Shown piece by piece: positions 15,095 through 22,599 of a stretch of DNA of 40,604 nt (positions are counted from its first letter, which is position 1; each line of letters starts with the position of its first letter). The position numbers were made by a program, and so were the translations under genes. The notes beneath the pieces are model-generated. The model did not search any database and had not been told where the DNA came from. It saw nothing but the letters and a program-made list of their open reading frames with translations. The DNA comes from Thermoleophilia bacterium (lineage in GTDB: Bacteria; Actinomycetota; Thermoleophilia; Gaiellales; Gaiellaceae), in NCBI GenBank assembly GCA_023382435.1, contig JAHDVS010000004.1:49292-89895 (forward strand), given 5' to 3'.

Positions 15095-15834
15095 GCGGGA
15101 TCGCGCTCGTCACGGGTGCGGGCAGCGGCATCGGCCGCGCCGTCTCGCTCGCGCTCGCCGAGGCGGGCTTCACAGTCGCGCTGGCCGGGCGGCGCCGGGA
15201 GCCGCTCGAGGAGGCGGCCGCGGCCGCGGGCGGCGGGAGCGTTGCCCTCGCCTACGACGTCCGCGACCCCTCCGCCGTCGCCGCGCTCTTCGCCGAGGTC
15301 GAAGCGCGCTTCGGGCGCCTCGACCTGCTCTTCAACAACGCCGGCGTGGGCGCCCCGGCGGTCCCGCTCGAGGACATCACGCTCGAGCAATGGACGGCGG
15401 TGGTCGAGACGAACCTGACCGGAGCGTTTCTCTGCACGCAGGAGGCCTTCCGCCTGATGAAGCGCCAGACGCCGCGAGGCGGGCGGATCATCAACAACGG
15501 CTCGCTCTCCGCCAGCGTGCCCAGACCGCTGTCGGCCCCGTACACGGCGACCAAGCACGCGATCACCGGCCTGACCCGCTCGACGTCGCTCGACGGGCGA
15601 CCCTATGACATCGCCTGCGGGCAGATCGACGTCGGCAACGCCGCCACCGATCTGACCGAGGCGATGAGCACGACAGGCGTGCTTCAGCCCGACGGTCGGG
15701 TGGCGCTCGAGCCGACGATCGACCCCGCGCACGTCGCCCGCGCCGTCGTGTACATGGCGACCCTGCCGCTCGACACCAATGTCCAGTTCCTGACCGTGAT
15801 GGCTACGGCGATGCCGTTCATCGGCCGCGGCTGA
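15091..15834 (+). CDS. Short-chain dehydrogenase/reductase
   Basis: 247 aa from GTG 15091, overlapping denD by 4 bp. Classical [22 protein letters not shown] (cofactor), [12 protein letters not shown], and the catalytic set S ([10 protein letters not shown]) with [15 protein letters not shown]-terminal [20 protein letters not shown] then PFIGRG. Acidic-residue placement after strand two (AGRRRE) suggests NADP preference (inference). Coupling to denD suggests a role in sugar-acid or related oxidation. A 3' fragment of a paralogue lies at 10837-10920 and a deleted SDR at 16500-16729. Confidence 0.9.
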   Translation: MSGIALVTGAGSGIGRAVSLALAEAGFTVALAGRRREPLEEAAAAAGGGSVALAYDVRDPSAVAALFAEVEARFGRLDLLFNNAGVGAPAVPLEDITLEQWTAVVETNLTGAFLCTQEAFRLMKRQTPRGGRIINNGSLSASVPRPLSAPYTATKHAITGLTRSTSLDGRPYDIACGQIDVGNAATDLTEAMSTTGVLQPDGRVALEPTIDPAHVARAVVYMATLPLDTNVQFLTVMATAMPFIGRG

Positions 15835-15924
15835 CTCGCCGAGCTCACAGCCGGCTACGAAACCCATCTCGGCCAGTGGGAGAGCCAGATCGGCGAGGCG
15901 CTCGCAGCCGGGCGCCTGGGCTGA
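15835..15924 (+). other. Coding-like 29-codon stretch in frame after the SDR stop
   Basis: Directly after the SDR TGA the same frame continues without stop as LAELTAGYETHLGQWESQIG then EALAAGRLG before TGA 15922. The composition is protein-like (amphipathic helix). There is no start codon or ribosome-binding site. It may be the tail of a lost gene or of an ancestral longer SDR. No function assigned. Confidence 0.3.
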
Positions 15925-15938
15925 CGGTAGTCCTCCCC

Positions 15939-16151
15939 TCAGCCCCCCACGCCGGGCATCTGCTCGACCGGCCAGGGCTTCCCGCCGACGCCCCAGTTCT
16001 TCGGGTCATGGCCCTCGACGATCACCCAGGTGTGGTCGCGCAGCCCCTCGTGGGTCGCTGCGCAGAGCGCGTCCGTCAGGCCCGCGATCAGCTTGCGGCT
16101 CGTCTCCTCGTCGACGCGGAAGTCGAAGAGCTTGACCTCGATCAGCGGCAC
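15939..16151 (-). CDS. 4-oxalocrotonate tautomerase family protein
   Basis: 70 aa, the size of the small tautomerase family. It begins MPLIEVKLFDFRVDEETSRK; removal of Met leaves the catalytic N-terminal Pro1. Then LIAGLTDALCAATHEGLRDH and TWVIVEGHDPKNWGVGGKPW follow the beta-alpha-beta pattern. Members ketonise dienols in meta-cleavage of aromatics, or act promiscuously. It lies 13 bp after the small stress-type gene upstream on the same strand. Substrate unknown. Confidence 0.9.
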   Translation of the reverse strand: MPLIEVKLFDFRVDEETSRKLIAGLTDALCAATHEGLRDHTWVIVEGHDPKNWGVGGKPWPVEQMPGVGG

Positions 16152-16164
16152 AGCCGCCTCCCCG

Positions 16165-16428
16165 CTAGCCGGCCCCGCCGCCGCCGCCCGAGCTCGCGGG
16201 CGGCTCGCCGTCCTCGCCGCGCACCCGGTCGATCGCGTCGCCAGCCGCCTCGCGCCCCCGCGACGCGAGGTCGCCCGCCTCGTCCGCCACGCGGCCCGCC
16301 AGCTCGGTGCCCTTGTGTGCCGCCTGCTCGGCCGCTCCGAGCCCGGCCTCGGCGACGTCGCCCGCCTTCTCCGCGACGCCGCTGGCCATCTGCTTACCGC
16401 GCCCGAGCAACTTGTCCAGGAACCCCAT
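16165..16428 (-). CDS. Small Ala-rich helical protein (LEA/CsbD-like or antitoxin-like)
   Basis: 87 aa from ATG 16428 with a very good Shine-Dalgarno (GGGAGG, 6-base spacing). Starts MGFLDKLLGRGKQMASGVAE and continues as repeated 11-residue-like Ala/Gly/Glu/Lys units (EKAGDVAEAGLGAAEQAAHK) to a Gly-rich tail. Low complexity, no hydrophobic core. This resembles LEA/CsbD-type stress proteins and the actinobacterial MGFLDK 'antitoxin' family, but the repeats make assignment weak. Confidence 0.75.
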   Translation of the reverse strand: MGFLDKLLGRGKQMASGVAEKAGDVAEAGLGAAEQAAHKGTELAGRVADEAGDLASRGREAAGDAIDRVRGEDGEPPASSGGGGGAG

Positions 16429-16499
16429 ACTCGCCTCCCTTGTGATCGAGGAAACGTGAGTATCGCGGATCGAGGTGGCGAAAACCAGGGGCCGGCGGG

Positions 16500-16729
16500 T
16501 CAGGCAACGAGCAGCTCGCCTCCGTCGGCGACGAAGGCGTGCCCCGTGACGTAGGCGGCATCGTCCGAGAGCAGGAAGGCCGCGAGCCTCGCGATCTCGG
16601 GCGGCCTCGAGATGCGCCCGAGCGGGACGAGCCCGGGCATCGCCTCGAGGAACTTCTCGCGCCCGCCGAAGTTGGCCCCCCGGCGTTGCCGATCCCGGTC
16701 GCACAGCCCGAAACGAGCGTCTGTCGCAT
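16500..16729 (-). pseudogene. Short-chain dehydrogenase with large internal deletion
   Basis: A strong ribosome-binding site (AGGAGGAGACG) and ATG 16729 open MRQTLVSGCATGIGN, the N-terminal glycine motif of an SDR. Without the ~200-residue middle, the sequence jumps out of frame to ANFGGREKFLEAMPGLVPLG, RISRPPEIARLAAFLLSDDA and AYVTGHAFVADGGELLVA, the C-terminal quarter of an SDR, ending at 16500. Catalytic Ser/Tyr/Lys are gone. A single deletion explains the structure. Confidence 0.8.
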
Positions 16730-16753
16730 CGTCTCCTCCTTCCTCGTGCGCGG

Positions 16754-17476
16754 TCAGGTGTCCCGGTGCCGAGAGACCTCGGCGCAGAACGCGTCGAAAA
16801 TGCCCTCCCGGAAGCTGCGCGACGGCCCCGGCGCCTCGCCGCGCGTGACGCCCGCGCGGAGGTCGCGCTCGTCGACGCCGTAGTGCGCCGCCCCGCCCGG
16901 GTGGTTCGCGGCCCAGAGCTCGTACGTGGCGAGGTCGACTTCCGGGTGAAACTGGACACCCCACGCCGACCCGTAGCGGAAGGCCTGGTTCGGGTAGCGC
17001 TCGCTGTGAGCGAGGCGCGTGGCACCGCGCGGCAGGTCGAAGCCGTCCACGTGCCACTGATAGACGCTCGCGGGCCCGGCCAGGTGGGCGAAGAGCGGAT
17101 CGTGCGCCGCCTCCGGCGTCGGCGCAACAGCGAGCCAGCCGACCTCGTGCGCCGGGCCGGGCGTGACCTCGGCCCCGAGCGTCCTCGCAAGCACCTGGGC
17201 GCCCAGGCAGATCCCGAGCACCGGCACGCCCGCGTCGAGCGCCTCGCCCAGCAACCGGCGCTCCTCGCGCAGGTGCGGGTGGCGATCCTCTTCCCAGGCG
17301 TGGGCGCTGCCGCCGAGCGGGACGATCCCGGAGAAGTCCCGGGCCCGGAGCCCCGCCAGGTTTTCAGACCAGGCGCGCAGCCGGCGCCACGGCAGGCCCG
17401 AAGCGTCGAGGCGCGCCCCGAGCAGGCCAACGCCCTCGAGGAGGAGCTCCTGCTCGATCACGAGGACCGGCTTCAC
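16754..17476 (-). CDS. Class I glutamine amidotransferase-like protein
   Basis: 240 aa from ATG 17476. Nucleophile elbow GVPVLGICLGAQVLARTLGA (Cys near residue 91) and the His-Glu pair in GVQFHPEVDLATYELW are complete. SGIVPLGGSAHAWEEDRHPH and YQWHVDGFDLPRGATRLA fit the stand-alone GuaA-type amidotransferase/gamma-glutamyl hydrolase group. Without a synthetase partner nearby the substrate is unknown; members often hydrolyse gamma-glutamyl compounds. Confidence 0.88.
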   Translation of the reverse strand: MKPVLVIEQELLLEGVGLLGARLDASGLPWRRLRAWSENLAGLRARDFSGIVPLGGSAHAWEEDRHPHLREERRLLGEALDAGVPVLGICLGAQVLARTLGAEVTPGPAHEVGWLAVAPTPEAAHDPLFAHLAGPASVYQWHVDGFDLPRGATRLAHSERYPNQAFRYGSAWGVQFHPEVDLATYELWAANHPGGAAHYGVDERDLRAGVTRGEAPGPSRSFREGIFDAFCAEVSRHRDT

Positions 17477-17516
17477 GCGCTACACGCTAGCCGCGGCCCC
17501 GGCGCGTGGTACTGTG

Positions 17517-17534
17517 CATCGATAAAGCTCGATG
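17517..17534 (+). promoter_or_regulatory. Palindrome before arsM, possible ArsR-type operator
   Basis: CATCGA, six bases TAAAGC, then TCGATG form an 18-bp inverted repeat 11 bp before the arsM start, with TACTGT (a possible -10) just upstream. Arsenic-responsive ArsR/SmtB operators are imperfect palindromes of this size placed over promoters. The assignment is inference. Confidence 0.45.
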
Positions 17535-17545
17535 AAGGAGGGGAC

Positions 17546-18295
17546 GTGAGCACGCTCGACGACGTCAGGGACGAGGTCAGGGATCGGTACGCGGCGCTCG
17601 CGCGTTTGGCGGACGGGGCCGGCTGCTGCGGCGGCGACTCCTGTTGCGGCAGCGAGGCGGACGCGCGCTTCGGCGCGGCGCTGTACGCGGCGGGCGAGCG
17701 TGGCGAGCTGCCCGACGCGGCCGTGCTCGCGAGCCTCGGCTGCGGCAACCCCACGGCTGTCGCCGAGCTCCGCGAGGGGGAGGTCGTGCTCGATCTCGGC
17801 TCCGGCGGCGGCATCGACGTGCTCCTCTCCGCGCGGCGGGTCGGCCCGGAGGGGACGGTCTACGGGCTCGACATGACCGAGGAGATGCTCGCGCTCGCAC
17901 GCCGCAACGCCGCCGAGGCGGGAGCGACGAACGTTCACTTCCTCAAGGGCCACATCGAGGCGATTCCGCTGCCGGCCGGGTCGGTCGACGTCGTGATCTC
18001 GAACTGCGTCGTCAACCTCTCTCCGGACAAGCCGGCGGTGCTCGCGGAGGCGTTTCGGGTGCTCGCGCCCGGCGGACGGCTCGGGGTCAGCGACGTCGTC
18101 GCAGAGGATCGCCTGGACGAGGCCGCGCGCGCGGAGCGCGGGAGCTACGTCGGCTGTGTCGCGGGCGCGCTCTCGAACGGCGAGTACGAGCGGCTGCTCA
18201 GCGAGGCCGGATTCGAGGACGCGGCGGTCACGTTCACCCACGAGGTCGCCGACGGGGTGCACGCGGCGATCGTGAAGGCGGCGAAGCCCCGCTGA
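17546..18295 (+). CDS. arsM: Arsenite S-adenosylmethionine methyltransferase
   Basis: 249 aa from GTG 17546, preceded by GAAGGAGGGG. N-terminal cysteine cluster GCCGGDSCCGSE, SAM motif VVLDLGSGGGIDVLLSARRV, DMTEEMLALARRNAAEAG, the conserved cysteine in VISNCVVNLSPDK and another in YVGCVAGALSNGEY. These are the As(III)-binding cysteines of ArsM. The enzyme methylates arsenite stepwise to volatile or less reactive species, using SAM. An inverted repeat over the promoter suggests metalloid control. No other ars gene is adjacent. Confidence 0.92.
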   Translation: MSTLDDVRDEVRDRYAALARLADGAGCCGGDSCCGSEADARFGAALYAAGERGELPDAAVLASLGCGNPTAVAELREGEVVLDLGSGGGIDVLLSARRVGPEGTVYGLDMTEEMLALARRNAAEAGATNVHFLKGHIEAIPLPAGSVDVVISNCVVNLSPDKPAVLAEAFRVLAPGGRLGVSDVVAEDRLDEAARAERGSYVGCVAGALSNGEYERLLSEAGFEDAAVTFTHEVADGVHAAIVKAAKPR

Positions 18296-18349
18296 GCCGG
18301 GCCGCCCGGCCGCTACGCTGACCGTCAGGAAGCTCGTCTGGGAGGGCGC

Positions 18350-19279
18350 ATGCAGCTCGAGGGACTCCATCACGTCACGCTGATCACCGGCGACGCGCGC
18401 CGCAACCTCGACTTCTACACCCGGTTGCTCGGTCTTCGGCTCGTCAAGAAGACGGTCAACCAGGACGACCCGACCGTCTACCACCTCTTCTACGCCGACG
18501 AGCTCGGGAGCCCGGGTGCGGACATCACGTTCTTCGAGTACCCGGGCGCGCGTCCGGGGCGGGCCGGGGCCGGCATGGTGCATCGGATCACGTGGCGCGT
18601 CGGCTCGGAGGAGGCGCTGGCCTTCTGGGCCGCGAGACTGGGGACGGAGGGGATCCCGGTCACGTGGGTCGATGGGCGTCTGCGTTTCCACGACCCCGAG
18701 GGGCTCGAGCTCGAGCTCGCAGTCACGGGGACGGGTGACGAGCCCCTCGTCGCGGCTCACCCGCAGATCCCGGCGGCGCTCGCGCTCCAGGGCTTCGACG
18801 GCGTTCGCGCGTACGCGGCCGATCCCGAGGCGGGCCGGGACTTCATGGAGGGAACGCTCGGCTTCGCGCCGGCTGGCCCCGATGCGGCCTGGGATGTCCG
18901 CGGCGAGGCTCGCGGCGGCCACTACGAGCTTGACGAGGCGCCGGCCGAGCCTGGCGCCGGGGGCGCGGGCACGGTGCACCACGTGGCCTGGGCCTCGACG
19001 ATGGAGGATCACGAGCGTTGGCGCGGGCGGGTGGTCCTGGCCGGGCGCTCCCCGACACCGATCGTCGACCGCTTCTGGTTTCGCTCGATCTACTTCCGCG
19101 AGCCGGGCGGCGTCCTCTTCGAGATCGCGACGCTCGGTCCGGGCTTCACCGTCGACGAGCCACTCGAGCAGCTGGGCCAGTCGCTCGTGCTCCCGCCGGC
19201 CTTCGAGCACCTGCGCGAGCGCATCGAGCGCACGCTGACGCCCCTGCCGGGCCCGGCCTCGCCCGCCCAGCACGGGTAG
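18350..19279 (+). CDS. VOC-family ring-cleaving dioxygenase-like protein
   Basis: 309 aa from ATG 18350 with GGGAGGGCGC upstream. Two glyoxalase/VOC modules: first MQLEGLHHVTLITGDARRNL, then LGLRLVKKTVNQDDPTVYHL; second begins LQGFDGVRAYAADPEAGRDF. Likely metal ligands are His in LHHVTL, His in TVHHVAWAS and Glu in GVLFEIATLGPGF, the pattern of PcpA/LinE/MhqA-type hydroquinone dioxygenases. The substrate is unknown and many homologues are uncharacterised. The stop codon TAG is part of a palindromic repeat. Confidence 0.85.
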   Translation: MQLEGLHHVTLITGDARRNLDFYTRLLGLRLVKKTVNQDDPTVYHLFYADELGSPGADITFFEYPGARPGRAGAGMVHRITWRVGSEEALAFWAARLGTEGIPVTWVDGRLRFHDPEGLELELAVTGTGDEPLVAAHPQIPAALALQGFDGVRAYAADPEAGRDFMEGTLGFAPAGPDAAWDVRGEARGGHYELDEAPAEPGAGGAGTVHHVAWASTMEDHERWRGRVVLAGRSPTPIVDRFWFRSIYFREPGGVLFEIATLGPGFTVDEPLEQLGQSLVLPPAFEHLRERIERTLTPLPGPASPAQHG

Positions 19280-19303
19280 GGGCGGGTCATCACCCGCCCC
19301 TAC
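19276..19303. repeat. GGGGCGGG-family palindrome, possible bidirectional terminator
   Basis: Perfect 12-bp arms GTAGGGGCGGGT and ACCCGCCCCTAC around loop CATC. It includes the stop codon of the VOC gene (19277-19279) and lies between convergent genes, so it could act as a two-way terminator although no T-tract follows. Related palindromes are at 20042 and 26402. Confidence 0.8.
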
Positions 19304-19331
19304 GACCATCTGCGCGCGGCAGCAGGCTCGG

Positions 19332-19991
19332 TCAGCGCGGCTGCGGGACGATCCGGAGGTAGGGCTTCGGCTCCTTCCAGCCGTCGGGCCAGATCTCCCT
19401 CGCCCGCTCGTTCGAAACCGAGCCGGCGATGATCACGTCCTCGCCGTCACGCCAGTTCACCGGGGTCGACACCTCGTGCTTCGCGCTCAGCTGCAGCGAG
19501 TCGATCACCCGCAGCACCTCGTCGAAGTTGCGGCCCGTCGTCATCGGGTAGACGAGGATCAGCTTCACCTTCTTGTCCGGGTCGATCACGAACACGTTGC
19601 GCACGGTCTGGTTGTCGGCCGGCGTGCGCTCCCGCGCGTCCCCGCCGACCTCCGCGGGCAGCATCCCGTACAGCTTCGAGACGTGGAAGTCCGCGTCGCC
19701 GATCACCGGGTAGTTCGGGGCGTGTCCCTGCGTCTCCTCGATGTCCCTGGCCCAGCGTTCGTGGTCGTCCGTCGAGTCGACGGAGAGCCCGATGATCTTG
19801 GCGTCTCTGCGGTCGAACTCGGGCTTGATCTTCGCCATGTAGCCGAGCTCGGTCGTGCAGACCGGCGTGAAGTCCTTCGGGTGCGAGAAGAGCACCGCCC
19901 ACGAGTCGCCGATCCAGTCGTGGAACCGGATCGGTCCGTCCGTCGTCTCCGCCGAGAAATCCGGCGCCGTGTCCCCGATTCGCAGGGCCAT
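19332..19991 (-). CDS. Peroxiredoxin, 1-Cys Prx6 type
   Basis: 219 aa from ATG 19991 (MALRIGDTAPDFSAETTDGP); an ATG two codons upstream sits too close to the AGGAGG. Peroxidatic Cys45 is in PKDFTPVCTTELG, followed by KIIGLSVDSTDDHERWARDI. The long C-terminal arm (VNWRDGEDVIIAGSVSNERA, then WPDGWKEPKPYLRIVPQ) is typical of Prx6, and no resolving cysteine is visible. It reduces peroxides with an external thiol donor in the cytoplasm. Confidence 0.95.
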   Translation of the reverse strand: MALRIGDTAPDFSAETTDGPIRFHDWIGDSWAVLFSHPKDFTPVCTTELGYMAKIKPEFDRRDAKIIGLSVDSTDDHERWARDIEETQGHAPNYPVIGDADFHVSKLYGMLPAEVGGDARERTPADNQTVRNVFVIDPDKKVKLILVYPMTTGRNFDEVLRVIDSLQLSAKHEVSTPVNWRDGEDVIIAGSVSNERAREIWPDGWKEPKPYLRIVPQPR

Positions 19992-20041
19992 CGTCATCCT
20001 CCTCCTGTAGCTCCCCGGTACCGAGAGCCAGCCTAGCGCGA

Positions 20042-20077
20042 CCCGCCCCCACATGGAGGGGCGGGCCTGTCCCGCCC
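20042..20077. repeat. GGGGCGGG-family nested palindromes
   Basis: CCCGCCCC (20042-20049) pairs with GGGGCGGG (20058-20065); the latter can alternatively pair through GGGCGGG with CCCGCCC (20071-20077). The two hairpins are mutually exclusive. The element ends at the marP stop codon and lies in front of the Prx gene (its start at 19991 is 50 bp away). Confidence 0.65.
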
Positions 20078-21204
20078 TACGGGCAGGGCCCGGCGTCCAC
20101 CGGGCCGGGAGTGGCCTCGAGCGCCTGCTCGAGCTCGGACACGGGGATTCCGTAGCCGCCGTCGCCGGCCTTGGCGGCGGCGAACACCATCGCGAGGACG
20201 CGGCCGGCTGCGTCGACGACTGGGCCGCCGCTGGCGCCGCGCTCGACCTCGCCGCGGAGCGGGACGACGGTGCGCAGCCGCACCCTGCCGCCGTACGCGC
20301 CGGGCGCGAACACCTTCGTCGGCACCCCGGCGGTCGCGGGGCTCGCGATGAGTGGCCCGTCTCCCGGGTAGCCGAGGATGACGGCCTCCTCGCCCGCCTC
20401 TCGCCCGCCCGCGAGCCGCAGGGGCCTCGCCAGCATGCCGTCGACCGCGAGCAGGGCGACGTCGTCCGCCGCATCGACGTAGACGAGCTCCGCCTCGAGG
20501 AACTGCCCGTTCGGCACGACCACCCGGGTTTCGTCCTCGCCGGCGACGACGTGGGCGTTCGTCACGACGAGCTCGCGGCCGATCACCCAGCCCGACCCCT
20601 GGACGCCGGTGCCGCACGCGACGGTCAGCACCTTGACGACGCTCGCTCCGGCTCGTCGTGCGACCGGGCTGTCGAGCACGCTCCCGTCCGGCGGGGGCAG
20701 CTCGACTCCGGGGGAGGCCGCGATCAGGGGCAGCGGGTCGAAGCGGGCCAGCGTCCGCAGGACCGAGCGCGGCGGCACCACCTCGACGAGGCCGGTCAGG
20801 ATCGGCGAGTCGCGCACCGTATGTCGCAGCCCGGAGCCCTGCACCTGGAGCGCGGCGGCGGCTGCGAGCCAGGCGACGGCGACCCCGACGGCCGCCCCGA
20901 GCACGATGCCGCCGACGCTGTCCGCCAGCCTGGGGCCGCCGCGGGGCAGCAGCCGCCGCAGACGGCCTCCGAGCAGACCGGCTGCCGTCTGAAGGGCGAT
21001 CGCGCCGAGCACTGCGCCGACGAGGCTGGCGAACGGCACCCACTCCGAGCCGACGCCGACGAGCAGCGGCGCGATCCGGGATCCGGCCAGCGCGCCGAGC
21101 ACGAGGCCGACGAGGGAGAACGCCTGGGCTGCGAAACCGCGCTGGTAGCCGAGCAGCGCCGAGAGGGCGACCCAGAGGAGGACGAGGGGGTCGACCCAGC
21201 TCAA
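20077..21204 (-). CDS. marP: MarP-like membrane-anchored trypsin-type serine protease with CvpA domain
   Basis: 375 aa. Residues 1-120 form about four membrane helices of the colicin-V-production (CvpA) type; residues 180-370 are a trypsin-like protease with His218 (VVTNAHVVAG), Asp248 (DAADDVALLAV) and Ser325 (ERGASGGPVVD). Cys197 and Cys374 could form the disulfide described for mycobacterial MarP, a periplasmic protease needed for acid and oxidative stress survival. It begins 10 bp after the stop of the molybdenum-hydroxylase small subunit, so it is probably co-transcribed with it, an unusual partner. Confidence 0.88.
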   Translation of the reverse strand: MSWVDPLVLLWVALSALLGYQRGFAAQAFSLVGLVLGALAGSRIAPLLVGVGSEWVPFASLVGAVLGAIALQTAAGLLGGRLRRLLPRGGPRLADSVGGIVLGAAVGVAVAWLAAAAALQVQGSGLRHTVRDSPILTGLVEVVPPRSVLRTLARFDPLPLIAASPGVELPPPDGSVLDSPVARRAGASVVKVLTVACGTGVQGSGWVIGRELVVTNAHVVAGEDETRVVVPNGQFLEAELVYVDAADDVALLAVDGMLARPLRLAGGREAGEEAVILGYPGDGPLIASPATAGVPTKVFAPGAYGGRVRLRTVVPLRGEVERGASGGPVVDAAGRVLAMVFAAAKAGDGGYGIPVSELEQALEATPGPVDAGPCP

Positions 21205-21214
21205 GCGGCCGGGT

Positions 21215-21697
21215 CTACCCCGGCGTTCCGGCGGGGTGCCCCTCCGACGCCCGCAGGACCGCGCTGACGATGTTGGTGTAGCCCGTGCAGCGGCAGAGGT
21301 TGCCGGCGAGCGCGACCCGCACCTCGTCCTCGCTCGGCCGCGGGTTCGAGGAGAGCAGAGCGGTCGCGGAGATCAACATCCCCGGGGTGCAGTAGCCGCA
21401 CTGCACGCCGCCAGCCTCGAGCAGCGCCTGCTGGAGCGGGGCGAGCCCGTCGCCGGGGGCGAGCCCCTCGACGGTCGTGATCTCGCGCCCGTCGGCCTGC
21501 AGCGCGAGGTAGGAGCAGGAGTTCACGGGCCTGCCGTCGAGCAGCATCATGCAGGCGCCGCACTCGGAGTCGTCGCAGCCCTCCTTCGACCCGGTCAGGC
21601 CGATCACGTCGCGAACGACGCGAAGGAGGCTCGCGGTCGCCTCCACCTCGACCGGATAGGGGATTCCGTTGACGGTGAGCGTGGCCTGGTATCTCAT
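21215..21697 (-). CDS. Molybdenum hydroxylase small subunit, 2x[2Fe-2S]
   Basis: 160 aa beginning MRYQATLTVNGIPYPVEVEA. N-terminal plant-type cluster KEGCDDSECGACMMLLDGRP with a fourth Cys in VNSCSYLALQ; C-terminal cluster GGVQCGYCTPGMLISA and GNLCRCTGYTNIVSAV. This is the CoxS/XdhC-type electron-transfer subunit. It lies 8 bp after the FAD subunit and 10 bp before marP. Confidence 0.95.
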   Translation of the reverse strand: MRYQATLTVNGIPYPVEVEATASLLRVVRDVIGLTGSKEGCDDSECGACMMLLDGRPVNSCSYLALQADGREITTVEGLAPGDGLAPLQQALLEAGGVQCGYCTPGMLISATALLSSNPRPSEDEVRVALAGNLCRCTGYTNIVSAVLRASEGHPAGTPG

Positions 21698-21705
21698 GGC
21701 GATCC

Positions 21706-22599
21706 TCAGACGGCGCCGTGAAGCGCGGGGCTGGCAGGGACAGGAACGTTCTCGCCGCGGGCGCGGGCGACCGCGGCCTCGATCGCGCGGCGCGCGATCA
21801 CCGCCGCCATCGCGCGCCGGTAGTCGGCGGACGCGCGAACGTCGGAGATCGGAGCCGACGCGGCGGCTGCCGCCTCGGCTGCGGCCTCGGCTGCGGCCCT
21901 GCCGCCGTCGGTGCCCCGGAGCGCCTCCTCCGCCTCCGCGACCCGGCGGATCGTCGGGGCGAGCGCCGTGATCGCGATGCGGGCGTCGGTGACGAGGCCG
22001 CCGTCGAGGACGATCACCGCGGTCGCGCCCACGACGGCGATCTCCATCTGGCGGCGGTACTCGAGCCGCGCGTAGCAGGACCCGGCGCCGGGAAGCGCCG
22101 GCACCTCGATCGCCGTCAGGAGCTCGTCGGCGCGGGCTGTGGTCTCCCCCGGACCGGCCAGCAGCTCGGCAACCGCGAGCTGTCGCGACCCGGCCACGGA
22201 CTCGAGCGTTGCCGACGCGTCGAAGCAGAGGAGCGGGCCGCCGGTCTCCATCGCCGGCGAGGCGTTCATCACGTTGCCGCCGATCGTCCCGTGCACGCGG
22301 GTTGCATGCGAGCCGACGATCGCGCTCGCGTCGGCGAGCGCCGTGAACCCCTCCAGGACGCCGGGGTGCGCGACGATCTCCGCGTGGGTGACGAGCGCGC
22401 CCAGCCGCAGCCTGCCTCCGGAGAGCTCGATGCCGCGGAGCGGGTCGAGCCGGTCGATCGCGACGATGCTCTCGGGCAGCGGCGCCTTGCCCTGGCGGGC
22501 GCCGACGACGAGGTCGGTCCCGCCGGCGACGGGCCGCGCGCCCCCGCTCATGGCTCCGACCGCCTCCGCCACCGTGGTGGCCTGGACGAAGGTGCTCAC
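21706..22599 (-). CDS. Molybdenum hydroxylase FAD-binding medium subunit
   Basis: 297 aa from GTG 22599, overlapping the large subunit by 4 bp. The CoxM-type FAD motifs are VAGGTDLVVGARQG (residue 24 on) and GSHATRVHGTIGGNVMNASP, followed by RLEYRRQMEIAVVGATAV. The Ala-rich C-terminus ends ENVPVPASPALHGAV. It passes electrons from the iron-sulfur subunit to the final acceptor. Gene order large-medium-small differs from the common coxMSL order. Confidence 0.94.
   Translation of the reverse strand: MSTFVQATTVAEAVGAMSGGARPVAGGTDLVVGARQGKAPLPESIVAIDRLDPLRGIELSGGRLRLGALVTHAEIVAHPGVLEGFTALADASAIVGSHATRVHGTIGGNVMNASPAMETGGPLLCFDASATLESVAGSRQLAVAELLAGPGETTARADELLTAIEVPALPGAGSCYARLEYRRQMEIAVVGATAVIVLDGGLVTDARIAITALAPTIRRVAEAEEALRGTDGGRAAAEAAAEAAAAASAPISDVRASADYRRAMAAVIARRAIEAAVARARGENVPVPASPALHGAV

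Noticed and set aside
15832-15834. SDR TGA stop followed by open frame as a second selenocysteine codon
   Set aside because: The SDR is already full length at this TGA, the same ending occurs in the fragment at 10918, and the TGA is not at a redox-active cysteine position.
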